The notes under the pieces: generated by a model | Databases searched by the model: none | What the model was told of the DNA's origin: nothing | What the model saw: only the letters and a program-made list of their open reading frames with translations | Part shown: in pieces, positions 35,616 to 47,177 of the stretch | Layout of the letters: every line of letters starts with the position of its first letter | Position numbering within the stretch: the stretch's first letter is position 1 | Program-made: the position numbers and the translations under genes | From: Acanthosepion pharaonis | Taxonomy: Eukaryota; Mollusca; Cephalopoda; Sepiida; Sepiidae | Reading direction: 5' to 3' | DNA length: 64,000 nucleotides | NCBI GenBank assembly: GCA_903632075.3 | Contig: CAHIKZ030005201.1 | Span: 3,107,001 to 3,171,000, forward strand

Positions 35616-36289
35616 ATATTTTTTTTAGTGAAATTGGAGTGGATTTGAACAGCGAAATTAGATCAGAGCATTTTTGTTTACTGATGGTGAAACCAGATCT
35701 AGGGCAGAATCTGTACCCATTGGAACTGGAAATGGTCGAAATAATTTTTATTGATTAAAACTTGTAATAGAGCTGAGTAAGCAAGGAGGACCTTTTGAAT
35801 TCACATGATTTTGGTTGAAACAGCAAAAATCCCGTGATAATCACGTGCAAAGTAGTAGGGCCAAGGTTCAGTTGTAATCAGCCGGATTTTTCTATATAAA
35901 TGCGTAGTTATGCTGAAGAAGAAGCATACGGAAGAGGTAGACGGAAGAGAGAGACGGAAGAAGCAGACGGAAGAGAGAAACAGAAGAGAATTAGCCCGGG
36001 CAAGAGTTGGGCTAGAGACAGTGGAGAGTCGAGTTGCAGACTTAAGAAGGAGAGAAAGAGAAGTCAGAGATTGGAACGAAGCGTCCACTAACATGTACTG
36101 TTGATATAAGTACCGCTGATTCTGCTACCACGAACATTAATAATACCTTTGCTACTGCTAAGGAGGAACGCCACTATAAACTTTAAGCCGCGCACAGAAA
36201 TCTTATTCCTCCATCGCAAGAGACGTATATCGTTCTGAGACGATTTAACAACAAGTTAATCATAACACACACACACTCTCTCTCTCTGT
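35546..36289 (+). repeat. 5' LTR of the env-bearing Gypsy element
   Basis: It starts TGTGATAGAGAGAG and ends near ACTCTCTCTCTCTGT, so the termini are partly inverted (AGAGAG/CTCTCT). A TATATAAA box at 35,893-35,900 is a likely promoter. A purine-rich tandem region (GACGGAAGAGAGAGACGGAA) follows. A (CA)n expansion at 35,571-35,613 is absent from the 3' LTR. The 3' border is set by where similarity to the other LTR stops. Confidence 0.88.
35571..35613. repeat. (CA)n microsatellite in the 5' LTR
   Basis: About 21 CA units. The 3' LTR has only a few at the same place (44,275-44,279), so the expansion happened after insertion. Confidence 0.9.
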
Positions 36290-36628
36290 ATCCATTTGTT
36301 TTGTCCAGTCGGGACCGAGTAAGACCAGAAAGGACTCTAGTCTTCAGACTATATTGGTCTAAAAGGGACATAAGGAGGAAAAGATAAGGAACCAAAAGAA
36401 GGAGGAAAAAGAAACAAAACACAGAGCGGCGGACCTCAGGTAAGTCACTTTTTGGATTCCGTTTTTTTGCTCATTGCACTTAAATATGCCAGTAATATTG
36501 TTGATCTTGTTTTGACTTTGTCGGCTTTGTACGCAATTGAAGCGCCACCACCGTGTTAAGTATTTTTCCTTTCGTTCTGTCGTCGGTCTCTCTTCTTGTA
36601 GGAAAGTGGTAGTTGACAAGACGCTAGG

Positions 36629-37771
36629 ATGAGCATAGCAGGATCAGACACCACAGATGACCTTGGGGACGTGGGAGTCCCCGAAATATCGATGGGTTTC
36701 AGGAGGCTGATAGGTAGCATGAAGCTACCTACTTATAAAGGAAACCCTGCGGACCTGCACTAATGGATTTTGTCCATTCAGAAGAAGCTGGTGATCTATG
36801 GCCTCTCGGACCAAGAAATGGTGCTCCTAGTTTACGACGCCGCAGTGGGGCAGGTGTCCAAGTTCATAGGGGGTGGGGGTACAAAGAAAACCCGGCCCTG
36901 ACGTGGACCGAGCTTAAATCCGCTCTGGTGCCGCAATACGCAAGTGAGAGTACGGCCATTGAGGCAATCAGGAAATTATTCCAGCTGCAGCAACAAGAAG
37001 GAGTGACTAATGAGGAATTGGGGAAAAGGATCGCGGGGCTAGCGGCGTTAGCTTTTCCGGAGTTGGCGACACGGGACAGTGGTCCTATTCAGGCCTTGTT
37101 GGCCGATGTATATGTGGACGTGCTGTGTGACAGGGACCTGAGGGGCGATGTTCTGAAGCGGGAACCGGTCAGCCTGGCCGCAGCCATAGAGGCGGCTCGG
37201 ACCAGCGAACGACTCTGGGATAGAATAAGAGGGGGTGTAGGTAGGAACCCCGGGGGTGCTAAAGTAGTGATGAAAAAGAAGGGCCGGGAGTGGATCCAGA
37301 TACGGGACCCGAAAGAAGAGGTGGAAGAGGACTGGAAGGCTGAAGCAGTTCCCAATAGATGAACCTGGGATCTGCGTTATGGGTTTCACAAGCCCACACC
37401 AGGTCGATATGGGCTGGTGTGCTGGGCTTGCAAGTATGGTGGGCATCGGGCCCACGACTGTCCAACAAACTATGGAGGCGACCCAAGGTCTTTGGGGCCG
37501 AATTGCACGACTTGTGGCGAGTTTGGGTACAAGGCTCGGTGGTGTACGGCAGAGGGAGACTGTAAACTGGGGATAATGCGATTTAATACACTTTTGCTCC
37601 CTGCCGAGAAGGAAAAGTGTCCGGGAAACGCCGTTGGGGCATCCCGTAAAAAAGTAAGAGGCAGAGTGGCTGGACATGTGGCATGGTCGGGCACTTTTCG
37701 TCAAGTTGTAAAGGTGTTGGCGCTGTGGAGGGGCGGGTCACCTGAGACGAACCTGTCCTCGCAGGAGAAAG
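36629..37771 (+). pseudogene. Gypsy element gag, broken
   Basis: It starts MSIAGSDTTDD at 36,629 and hits TAA at 36,761 within KLPTYKGNPADLH; the same frame then continues with capsid-like sequence. The next part lies in another frame (NPALTWTELKSALVPQY... to 37,362), and the nucleocapsid in yet another. The latter has a CCHC knuckle CWACKYGGHRAHDC (about 37,420), a degenerate one CTTCGEFGYKARWC (His changed to Tyr) and a third CWRCGGAGHLRRTC (37,718-37,760) that runs into the protease frame. Gag would form the particle and bind RNA. One stop and at least two frameshifts inactivate it. Confidence 0.82.
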
Positions 37772-38338
37772 ATGGACCACACCGAACGGAACAATCCTAA
37801 CTCGAATAGAGGGGAGAAATGGTTTGCTAGTCCGATAAAAGAGAGTCATCCGAGCTCTACTCCACGCAGGAGGACCCCTACACAGAAATGGGAGCCCCTA
37901 GAAAAAGTTGTACTGTCACCGACTCCCACATCTCGGTTGTCGAGAAAGCGAGAGGAAGGGAGAGAACATACGGGAAGAAGAAAGGCACAGATATACCGTT
38001 TGCTGAAGGAAGGGCCAGACTTCACCTGTGATGTGTTACTGGGAGACAAGAAGGTGAAGGCCTTTGTCGATACTGGAGCTTCAGTGTCACTGGTTAGCTC
38101 CAAGGTTTTTAGACAGTTGGGACTGAAAACGAAGCTTAGTCCCGTCGATCTACTAATAAGTCATGCTGATACTAGCAAGATGAGGATAGAGGGTATGACG
38201 TGGATACCTTTCCAGTTGGCAAGAACCAGAGATAAACTTAAGGTTTATGTGGCACATGACATGTGTGGTGAGCCAATTTTGGGGAGTGACTGGCTTAGGC
38301 AGAATAAGACACAGATCCGTTTCCACCCCGCCACATAA
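37772..38338 (+). pseudogene. Gypsy element aspartic protease region
   Basis: An open stretch of 188 codons continues the frame of the third zinc knuckle. KAFVDTGASVSLVSSKVF (about residues 90-107) carries the catalytic DTG, and EPILGSDWLRQN near the C-terminus is the conserved 'ILG.dwL' flap-distal block. A stop at 38,336 separates it from the RT region, where an uninterrupted pol would be expected. The domain itself looks complete. Confidence 0.85.
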
Positions 38339-38465
38339 CATTGGACGGGGTAGGAATACTGTTGGGAGAGGATAATTATGAACGATTGCCAGTGGTGACC
38401 CAGACAGATATAAAGCTTCCTCTAGGACTACTGTATCTGGGAAAGGCAAGATTATAACAGAAGGA

Positions 38466-39601
38466 GTGCTGAACAGTGACCTGTACCAAGTGGTCCCTAC
38501 TGATAGGTATGATAATAGGGAAAGGGAAATAACTGTGTGTGATTCGTTGGGGAAGAGGTCAGGGACCGTTCCCTTACTGTTAACCAATACTGCCAATAAA
38601 ACTATTAAAATAACGCAGGGAGAGGAGCTGGCACAGGTGTGCCCAGTGAGAGAAGTCGAACAGGTGAGAGTATGGAATGAGAATAGGCTTTGGAATAAGA
38701 CAGGTAGCAATGAAATAAGGGATGAAGATATAACAGCTCCTGAGCGTTATAGGAGGAAATTGAGGGGGTTGCTGAACGGTAATCGGGAGGTAATAGCCAT
38801 TACGGATAAGGAACTGGGACAGACGGAGACAGTTGAAATGAAGATAGACACGGGTAATCACCCACCTATTAAGTTAAGACCGTATAGGACCCCAATCCTC
38901 AAAAGAAAATTAGTAGAGAATACAGAGAATGAAATGATGGAATCAGGGATAATCGAAAGATCCAAATCTCCCTGGAGTTTTCCAATAGTGGTTGTTGAAA
39001 AGAATGATGGAGGGCATAGGTTTTGTGTGGATTTTCGTCAATTAAATGCCATTACGAAACCGCTGGCAGTGCCCCTCCCCTTGATTGATGATGTTCTAGC
39101 TCTTTTAGGAAAGTCTAAATGTTTTTCCACCTTGGATTTGAGGTCGGGATATTGGCAGGTAGCACTTAGCAAAAAGGATCAGCAAAAGACCGCTTTTACC
39201 TGCCACATGGGACTCTTCAATTTTAGAGTTATGCCGTTTGGGCTGGCAAAGGCCCGGGTGTATTTAGTCAGTTAATGTCCATCAAATCACCGGAGGAGCA
39301 TTTTGAACATCTGCAGAAGGTGTTCGATAGGTTAAGAGAACATGGATTAAAGTTAAAATTGTCGAAGTGTCAGTTTATGAAAGAAGAGACAAAGTACTTA
39401 GGGTTTATCATAAACAAAGAAGGAATAAAAACGGATTTAGACAAAGTAGAGGTTATAAGACCTATGCTCGCGCCGAAGACCGTAAGAGGGATTAGGGGAT
39501 TTATTGGAGCCATCGGATATTATCGGAGGTTCATACCAGCATTTAGTCGGCTAGCAGACCCTCTAATAGCTCTAACTAAGAAGCATGCTAGGTTTAAGTG
39601 A
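38466..39601 (+). pseudogene. Gypsy element reverse transcriptase, YxDD segment deleted
   Basis: The frame 38,466-39,275 holds the RT fingers and palm: SPWSFPIVVVEKNDGGHRFC, VDFRQLNAIT, FSTLDLRSGYWQVAL (first catalytic Asp in TLDL) and the FRVMPFGLA motif. It then ends after a short out-of-register string. The next frame (39,275-39,601) begins at EEHFEHLQKVFDRLREHGLK, the block downstream of YxDD, and continues with the connection (KYLGFIINKEGI, IGYYRRFIPAF). The intervening stretch of about 20 codons with YxDD is missing, so polymerase activity is impossible. Confidence 0.88.
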
Positions 39602-40163
39602 ACCGAGGATTGTCAGCGTGCATTCGAGGCTCTAAAGGACCAGCTGACAGCTGTACCCCTGTTGGTCTACCCAGATCTGAGTAAGCCCATGGTGCTGTAC
39701 ACCGATGCTAGCGATAAGTGCATCGAAGCGGTTCTTGCACAACCATGTCCCGATAAGGATGGACCAGTACTGTGTGTGCCTGAGTAAGTGCCGATCTATT
39801 TTCTGTTTCATCGGCTCTCTGAGACTCAGCAAAGGTGGCCAGTAAAAGAAAAAGAGGCGTTCGCCATTTTGTATGCTGTGCAGAAATTATTATTATTTGA
39901 GTGGGGCTGTGTTTACCATTAAAACAGACCACCAACCCCTCAAATATTTGTTCGAGGCGGAGTGGACGAATAAGAAGATACAACAGTGGGCATTGAAGTT
40001 AAGTGGGTATAACTGCAGAATAGAATATTTGGCAGGGAAGAATAATAACTGTGCTGACCTGTTATCGAGCATTCTGAGGCAATTAGAGACCGAATCTGTC
40101 AGGTTGGAACCGGGTGTGGATGATAAAGCATTCCAAATTAATGTGATCATTCACAGGCGTTGA
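39602..40163 (+). pseudogene. Gypsy element RNase H region
   Basis: Fragments in two frames: VLYTDASDKC (first Asp), EKEAFAILYAVQ (Glu) and FTIKTDHQPLKYLF (second Asp), then SGYNCRIEYLAGKNNNCADL with the last Asp region. Stops at about 39,599 and 39,787 and a frame change near 39,880 interrupt it. It would degrade the RNA strand during reverse transcription. Confidence 0.85.
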
Positions 40164-40369
40164 AGGAGAGACTTAGTAGGGAAGATCAGGAAACGAGTGA
40201 AACGGAGATTTTTCCGACCCCCACTGGAGAGATATTATTACGCAAAACCAAGGAGATAGCGAGATAGCAACTATCAGGTCCAGGGTAGAGGCAGGGCGTC
40301 CCTCCAAATATATGGTGCACGATGGAGTGTTGTATTACCTTTCATGAAGAGGTGAGGAAGTAAGTTTAA

Positions 40370-41700
40370 AAATGGTGATACCTCACCTGGGAATTGATAA
40401 GACGTATGGATTAATAATGAGAAATTGGCCTAAGTTGTTTAATGATGTTGTGAACCATGTAGAAAAAGTGTGTAACATGCCAAGTACAGAGTCGAAGGAG
40501 TAGGGTTGGCCCAGTATTAGAAATAGATGTTCCGAATTATCCATTTCAGAAAGTAAGCATGGATATTTCCGGGCCCCATGAAGAAACACATATAGGTAAT
40601 CTTTACATAGTGAGTTTTGTGGACTGGCTGACAAATTGGCCTGAGGCATTTGCCATACCGGATAAGAAGGCACGAACGGTGTCAGATATAATACCGAACG
40701 AAATATTCCCTAGGTATGGGGCCCCGAACAGTTGGTTACCGATAATGGATCGGAGAATGTGAATCAGATTATGAGAGAGACGTTGGGAGAATTAAACATA
40801 CAGCACATAACCACCTCTCCATATCACCCCCAAAGTAACGCTAAAGTAGAAAGATTTCATAAGACCCTCGCTGATGTGTTAGCTGAACTAACAGAGGATA
40901 ATAGGGAAAATTGGGATTTATTCGTAACCCAAGCGTTAGCAGCTGTGAGATTCTCGATGAACGAGACGACAAAATTTTCCCCTTATTACTTGATATATGG
41001 CAGGGACTATCTGTTACGACCTAGGAGGAAGTATTTAGGAGAGGATCATCACCAAATAGTTTTAGAACAACAGCATAAAATTTTTATGCAGGTGAGGAGG
41101 AGGATTCAAAGAGCCCAGAAAAGGCGAAAGGATAGGGTAAATAAAAATAGAGAAGAAGTTTCCTTCCAGATAGGTGATCCAGTGTATTATAAAATACACA
41201 TGAGAGAAGGTAAATTGGACCAGAGATGGAGTCCATACTATAGAATCGTGGAGCAGACGGGTCCGGTTTCCTTTGTGATCTGGGACCAATTGACCGGACA
41301 GGTAAAGAGAGTGCATGCGAATGATATAAAGCTAGCTGAAATAGGAGAATGGAAAAGAGCCGAAACAAAAACTCAACAGAAAAGGCTGAGGAAATCTACC
41401 TTAGTAGAAGCCGAAGGGTTAGAGATTGAGAAGGAAAGTGAAGGGAGTGAGGAGATTGAAATTAGCCCAACTACCCTTCGAAGGCTGAGGGCGGTAAATC
41501 GCACCCCAGCGGGACATTCTGAGGAAGCAGGGATTGAGCCTAACCTTAGGGAAGAAGAAGAAATGAGCGAATGGGAAGAAGAGGATGAAATTCCTTTAGC
41601 TCAATTGCAGAGTAAATTGTGGGCTGAAAAGGTTAATGAGGAATTGCCACTAAATCTGCGATTAAGGGGGCGGTGCAGCCCAAGCCCAAAGATTAAGTGA
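40370..41700 (+). pseudogene. Gypsy element integrase, N-terminus broken, C-terminus open
   Basis: The zinc-binding N-terminal region (HLGIDKTYGLIMRNWP) is in a damaged frame. The catalytic core shows MDISGPHEE (first Asp, 40,559), VTDNGSEN (second Asp, 40,735) and SNAKVERFHKTL (Glu, about 40,840-40,870), with a frameshift near 40,730. From 40,732 the frame stays open for 322 codons, through the GPY-like region and an acidic, charged C-terminal extension ending at 41,700. The long tail may overlap a region with other functions, but I see no further domain. Confidence 0.87.
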
Positions 41701-41862
41701 AACCAGTGGCGAATGAGAGACGGTCTGGGATTGACTGTGCATTTATCATCGGTGCTGATGAACTGTGTGGACGGTCCCCATGCATACACGGTGCTGGTGT
41801 GGGTCAGTGCTTGAGGTGTCGCTCTAAGATGTAACCACCTGCTAAAAACAATAAGTGAATGA

Positions 41863-43877
41863 TTGAGTAAGACGAATTATCCTCACCATCTCCTTGCAGA
41901 AATGCACGAGAGGAGGTTCGTGGTACTGACGATGCTAGTTGTGTTAGCTAATACCTGTGAATACAGTGAGAATACTGTATTTAAGAAGACTAGCGAAGTG
42001 ATTATATCTAGATCAAAGTGGTTGATAACTTTGATGATAGATCTGCAGCCGTATGAGAAGTTACTGGGTCAGCTGAAGACCGAAGTGGACAAACTAGATA
42101 CAGCTAGGACACAAGTCGTCGGAGAATATTTACAGACTCCTGAATACCACCGTATATTTTACCCCTTAACTCAGGAATCCCTAATAGTTGAGAGGCAATG
42201 GAAGGATATGAGTTACTATTTGAAAGGAATAAAGTTGTTACGGACCAGGCAAAAGAGGGCAGTATTACCTATAATGGGAAAGGCATTAAACGTGTTGTTT
42301 GGTACAGTCTCCGAAGACGAAGTGAGAGTAATTAAGAGGAAATTAAAGGCGGTAGAACAGAGACAACAAACAATGGCTCGGTCGGTTAGAGTAGAGCATA
42401 TCTATACTCAATGTTACTAGGCTGGAATTGAGGGAGTATTAATTGGCTGATTTCTCACTTACAGGTTTTTAGAAAAGAAGTGATAAATGTAACCACGTCT
42501 GTAACAACCGAATTATAGAAATTAGAAAGGTTTTTGCAAAGGTATTTTTAATTATTAGCTGTAATGAGTAAGGTACGTCAAACAATTCGCTTAACGGTGT
42601 TGTTAGAGTATGTGAAAGCACAATTAGACATGCTGTCGCTGGGACACCTGTCTCCGAGTATAATAACTCCAGAATGATTAAGGGAAGTACTACTGGAGAT
42701 ACAAGCCAAACTACCCCATCACCTTAGATTACCTGTAGACCCCACCCAGCAGTTATGGAGGTATTATAGCACCTTGGGATGTACTACCTTGTTGGAAGAT
42801 GACAAATTGCTAGTGCTAGTGCCAGTTCCCTTACTGGACAGAGATAGTACCTTTGAAATTTATCAGGGGATGAATCTTCCCCTTCCCAATCCAAAACTAG
42901 GGCCGAAGATATTAGCGGTGGCTAGGTAGAAGGTAGAGACGGAATTTGTTGCCCTAAACCTAGCCAGGATAGAGTTTATGCTATTAACAAAGGGAGAAGC
43001 AGAAAAATGCAAGAATCATGCCTTAGGTATCTGTGGGTCTGTAAATCCAATTTACGTGACAGATAGTCACAATGTGTGTACTAGGTCTATTTAAGAAAAA
43101 TAAGAAGGGAATTAGAGATCATTGTCAGGTAGAGGTGTTGGCTAGTGTAATGTTACCTAAAGCAACCAGTGTCTCTGACGGAATTTGGGCGGTGGCCACC
43201 CAAGAAGAGATCGAATTATCTAAGGTGTGTGAAGCGAAGTCTACCACTACGATAAGAGTTATTCCCCTTTGTTTTTCGTAGAGCTACCCATCGTTTGTGG
43301 AGCTCATGGTCCATCTATATGTTTACCCCCCTACTACCGAGAAGAAGAGAAGTTTGAAGAGAATGAGGCTTTGTTGGAGCTGGTAGAAACGAATGCCAGT
43401 GGATGGACGGGATTGTGGGAACCCATTGTAAGAGAAATTCCTAAGATGTCGCTAGAAAAGATGCCGGTGTTGTTAAGGCCAATCGATAAGTTTGATCTTG
43501 GGTGGTTGAAGTCGGAGTTAGATAAGATAGGTACACCGAATTCGGGCTGGAGAGAGAATTGGGTTGCTATAATAACCTGGCCGACCGTTGTGGGAATTAT
43601 ACTAATGATAGTCGTGGCCTTGCTGGTTTGGTGGTGGTTGAAGAGGCGTGCTGTATTGTCGATCGGGCAGAATAGACTGGCACGGGAGTGCATGAGTGAA
43701 GGAGGGATTCCAATTAGTGCACTTTACCAAGGTAGATCCGACCCGAGTACATTGGAACCCCCAACTGATATTGAAGAAGAGTCCACGATTGTCGTGGAAG
43801 GACCTGAACCAACAAAAGATTCGACAAAGCCTGTTGTGAAGGCGAGACAAAATCGGAGGGACAGATTTACGAAATAA
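41863..43877 (+). pseudogene. Envelope-like gene of the Gypsy element, broken
   Basis: The first open part (41,863-42,420, 185 codons) has an N-terminal hydrophobic stretch after Met14 (VVLTMLVVLA) like a signal peptide, and a furin-type RQKR at residues 129-132 (nt 42,247-42,258). A Gly-containing hydrophobic segment follows, typical of a fusion peptide, and then a heptad-like charged helix. 42,421-43,268 has several stops. The last open part (43,269-43,877) has a strong membrane anchor at about residues 99-124 (nt 43,563-43,640, with WWW at its end) and a basic/acidic cytoplasmic tail of about 78 residues. This is the plan of fusion (F-type) envelopes of errantiviruses. Nonsense codons make it non-functional. 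Confidence 0.78.
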
Positions 43878-44238
43878 ATCGATTTTTTTTTATTTTTAGT
43901 AATGAGACTGAAATAATTGGTAAGGGGTGTTGCGAACTTCAAAAGAAAAAAAAAGGAAAGAACACTCGAACTAGTGAACTATGTGAAAAGGTTCTATTGC
44001 ACGAGAACACCAAAACAGTGAATTTTAACCGGAAGTTGCATGTACACATGTGTCGTAAGGACAATGAAAATGTAAATGGGCATAAGGAGCCCTAAGAAGA
44101 ACTAAGGACTATACCTTTGCATGCTGGAAGAGACGTATGTTTAAGTAGACCCTTGTAAGAAGCATGTTGAACTGGGTTTTCTCATATATTGTTGATATGA
44201 AAGCTTGTATGTCATTTACTTGTAAATGACAGATGGGT
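43878..44238 (+). other. Gypsy element 3' untranslated region
   Basis: This lies between the env stop and the polypurine tract. It is A-rich non-coding sequence with no recognised motif. Confidence 0.5.
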
Positions 44239-44249
44239 AGGGGAGAAAA
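44239..44249 (+). promoter_or_regulatory. Polypurine tract of the Gypsy element
   Basis: AGGGGAGAAAA lies immediately 5' of the 3' LTR, the position of the plus-strand DNA primer in LTR retroelements. Confidence 0.8.
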
Positions 44250-44956
44250 TGTGACAGAGAGAGTCTGAGAAACACACACTTATATTTTTTTAATGAAATT
44301 GGAGTGGATTTGAACAGCGAAATTAGATCAGAGCATTTTTTTTTTTTACTGATGGTGAAACCTGATCTAGGGCAGAATCTGTACCCATTGGAACTGGAAA
44401 TGGTCGAAATAATTTTTATTGATTAAAACTTGTAATAGAGCTGAGTAAGCAAGGAGGACCTTTTGAATTCACATGATTTTGGTTGAAACAGCCAAAACCC
44501 CGTGATAATCATGTGCAAGGTAGTAGGGCCAAGGTTCAGTTGTAACCAGCCGGATTTTTTCTATATAAACGCGTAGTTATGCTGAAGAAGAAGCATACGG
44601 AAGAGGTAGACGGAAGAGAGAGACGGAAGAAGCAGACGGAAGAGAGAGACAGAAGAGAATTAGCCCGGGCAAGAGTTGGGTTAGAGAGAGTGGAGAGTCA
44701 AGTTGCATACTTAAGAAGGAGAGAAAGTGACGTCAGAGATTGGAACGAAGCGTCCACTAACATGTACTGTTGATATAAGTACCGCTGCTTCTGTTACCAC
44801 GAACATTAATAATACCTTTGCTACTGCTAAGGAGGAACGCCACTATAAACTTTAAGTCGCGAACAGAAATCTTATTCCTCCATCGCAAGAGACGTATATC
44901 GTTCTGAGACGATTTAACAACAAGTTAATCATAACACACACACACTCTCTCTCTGT
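44250..44956 (+). repeat. 3' LTR of the env-bearing Gypsy element
   Basis: This begins TGTGACAGAGAGAG right after a polypurine tract and parallels 35,546-36,289 throughout, including the TATATAAA box (44,562-44,569). It lacks most of the (CA)n run and has a poly(T) expansion at about 44,337-44,347. It ends near CTCTCTCTGT. Confidence 0.9.
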
Positions 44957-46074
44957 CCAGAATCCAGTGTATGCGTTTTTACGTCAATTATTTTTCTTTT
45001 CTGTAACCCGTTTCTTTTCTATACTATTCTTTTCTGCTATATAAAAGGCATTAACAATTCAATCATTAAATAGTTGTTTGTCCGGCTTTCTGCAGATATT
45101 AATTTTTTTTTTGCTGCATTCTAAATTTCTTAGCGCAGACTCTCCAGCCGTGTCTACATCTTCAGTCGACCGTGAATGGATGAACATCACTTCTGCTTTC
45201 TGGATCAAACCAAACACAACGTGAACAGGAAGCAGGATTAAACCAGTGGACCGTTCGAATAATCTACAGATGCTCAGGGGACCTACGGTCACTCTCTTAA
45301 GTTCGGTTAGACACCTCAACCCAGAAATTAAGAAGTCGGAGGTTGAGGGGCTGGGGCGAAAGTGTTAGAAGGGGAGCAAGCAATTATTTTTAAAATATTG
45401 GAAGTCGATGAATTGTAATCAGCTTTGCCATTATGATTAGTAAATATGGTTTTTACTTAGTAAACATATCACCTAATCGATACAGAATTTTAAAAGTTAA
45501 AATTAAAAAACATAATTGAAAACAATAAGTGGGGGTTAAAAGATGCAAAAAGTATTTTCCAAAGATTTTTTTAAAAAGAAACATTTCAGAAATCAATTTA
45601 ATTCATTTCTGAATAAGTCCTGAAAATTTCATTAAAATACGACAATTATTTGATTTTTGCAAGAATTTCTAATTCAATATGTTTTTCACCGCAAAAAAAG
45701 ACGCTAAAATTTCCTATACTAATATTTGGTCTACCTGGTGATGCAAGAGAAACAAGATTTTAACCAAAATGTCAAATGTTCTAAAAAGGATCAAAAATAT
45801 AATTTAATAATCAAAAAATCTTTTGCTCTTTCCTCTTAATAATAACATAAAGATTTTGACGACAAAACTTTGTTTTTATTAAGTTTGGGACATTTCTTCA
45901 TCATGTATGCTCACTTTTTAGCGAAACTTTGCAGGGAAGACTTTACCGAAGAGTGGTAGCAGACTGATAGATGGGTCAGAAAAGTCTCCAGATTTCCTAA
46001 AAACGGGGACAACAGATGAGGACTTCCAACAGCCTGGAAAGCAAGTCGGTGAGGCAGTAGTTGTATAGTTTGGA
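44957..46074. other. Right flank of the Gypsy element, no gene recognised
   Basis: 44,957-45,420 contains a moderately GC-rich stretch with a minus-strand open frame (45,319-45,059) that I cannot assign. I looked for the missing N-terminal part of the BEL gag here and did not find a convincing match. 45,420-45,760 is an unclassified repeat, listed separately. The rest is AT-rich. Confidence 0.4.
45420..45765 (+). repeat. Unclassified dispersed repeat, copy A
   Basis: Blocks shared in the same order and strand with 63,540-63,960: TTAGTAAATAT, AATATCACCTAA-type text, CAGAATTTTAAAAG, GAATAAGTC.TGAAA.TTTC, then ATTAAAAT.CG.CAATTATT followed by TGATTTTTG. No coding frame. The family is not recognised. 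Confidence 0.55.
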
Positions 46075-46345
46075 GCTGACAAGAACGAAACAAAATGACA
46101 AAATTTATTAAGAACTACGAAGGACTGGAAATTATGGAGAGCTATGATCGCCTACGTCCTGAGGGGACATGGCACTTAAAGAAGACAAATGTCTACCATC
46201 ACAACTTTGGGGCGGTGGGCCTTAATGAGTTGTATGAGCTATACATACATATACCCATAATTGACCACCAGCAACTTCAAAGAGAATGTCTTCAAGCATC
46301 TACCCACTTCCACCAACAAGTTTACACTCAAAGACACAGCTGAAA
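46075..46345 (+). mobile_element. LINE C-terminal fragment
   Basis: FIKNYEGLEIMESYDRLR, followed by a GTWHLKK string, is a diverged version of the segment encoded on the minus strand at 55.2-55.3 kb (SYIGQEIVERHDRQRLYRMW) and on the plus strand at 61.08-61.17 kb. It is the tail of a non-LTR retrotransposon ORF, only about 100-250 bp preserved. Confidence 0.6.
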
Positions 46346-46889
46346 GTTAAACATACTCATCTTTCCTCTTTTTAATCATTTACTCTAAGTAAGAGGTTAC
46401 TGACTGTTAGAGAATATGAGAAAAAATCACTATTAAGGAGAGAGAACAATAAAAGGACAAGGATTCAGACGATAACGATTGACATTGCTTTTAAATTTTT
46501 GACTATAAAACAAGAAGCCAGAAGAGAGTTACACTGTTATGGTGACATAACAGTGATACCACTTTTAAAAATATTTTTATTATAAGTTTTTAAGTAAGGT
46601 AAAGAATTTCTTCTTTGATCTATGATCAGTGTTGAAACATAAATATTCGATTATTTGAAAGACAAAAAATAATTTTATATATGCATTAGGGTCATGGCTT
46701 TTTTTGAACGTATGTTTCTGTGATATAAATTGATAAACATTTGTTCAAAACTAACGAAAAAGATATTAATTTATTTTAGTTCTTGAAAAAGTTCACCTGC
46801 AAATCAAAAATTCGATTTTACCATTTACGCAATAAGAGTAGAAAATCAAAATATTTCAGAAGCTTTATTTTTCAATTGGCTAATGATGT
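46346..46889. other. AT-rich spacer
   Basis: No gene, repeat family or structure recognised. Confidence 0.5.
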
Positions 46890-47131
46890 AGATATTTATT
46901 ATTGTAATTGCGGCACATAGCCAAAAAAGTGGGGAGTGGGTTGAGGCTGATCATCATTAACTATCCTATACCTAGCTAATCCAATTCACGACTCATCCAG
47001 TCAATAAAAGTAACACATTTACCAAAAGACATCGTTCACCTTTTACTCCTACATACAAGACAATACCCCATACACAATGGGAATCTACAAAATAAGCCCC
47101 ATGAATTAAAAATTTCTGATGTACAAATGTT

Positions 47132-47177
<46 letters not shown>

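Larger units (their letters stand above)
35546..44956 (+). mobile_element. Gypsy-class LTR element with env (errantivirus-like), inactivated
   Basis: This is a 9.4-kb endogenous retroelement with two related LTRs, gag with CCHC knuckles, aspartic protease, RT, RNase H, integrase, an envelope-like gene and a polypurine tract. The order gag-PR-RT-RH-IN-env is that of Gypsy-class elements that acquired a fusion-type envelope. Every coding region carries stops or frameshifts, and the RT lost its catalytic motif. The LTRs appear about 95% alike by eye, so the insertion is not very recent. A target-site duplication could not be identified. The left flank lies inside a BEL/Pao gag. Confidence 0.92.

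Noticed and set aside
37048..37704. Long minus-strand frame of 218 codons
   Set aside because: It is antisense to the Gypsy gag and its zinc knuckles; the coding signal is on the plus strand.
38153..38710. Long minus-strand frame of 185 codons
   Set aside because: Antisense shadow of protease and RT of the Gypsy element.
43334..43693. Minus-strand frame of 119 codons
   Set aside because: Antisense to the envelope membrane-anchor region.
45059..45319. Minus-strand frame as the missing BEL gag N-terminus
   Set aside because: Right strand and place, but no shared motif with known Pao gag starts could be seen, so it is left unassigned.
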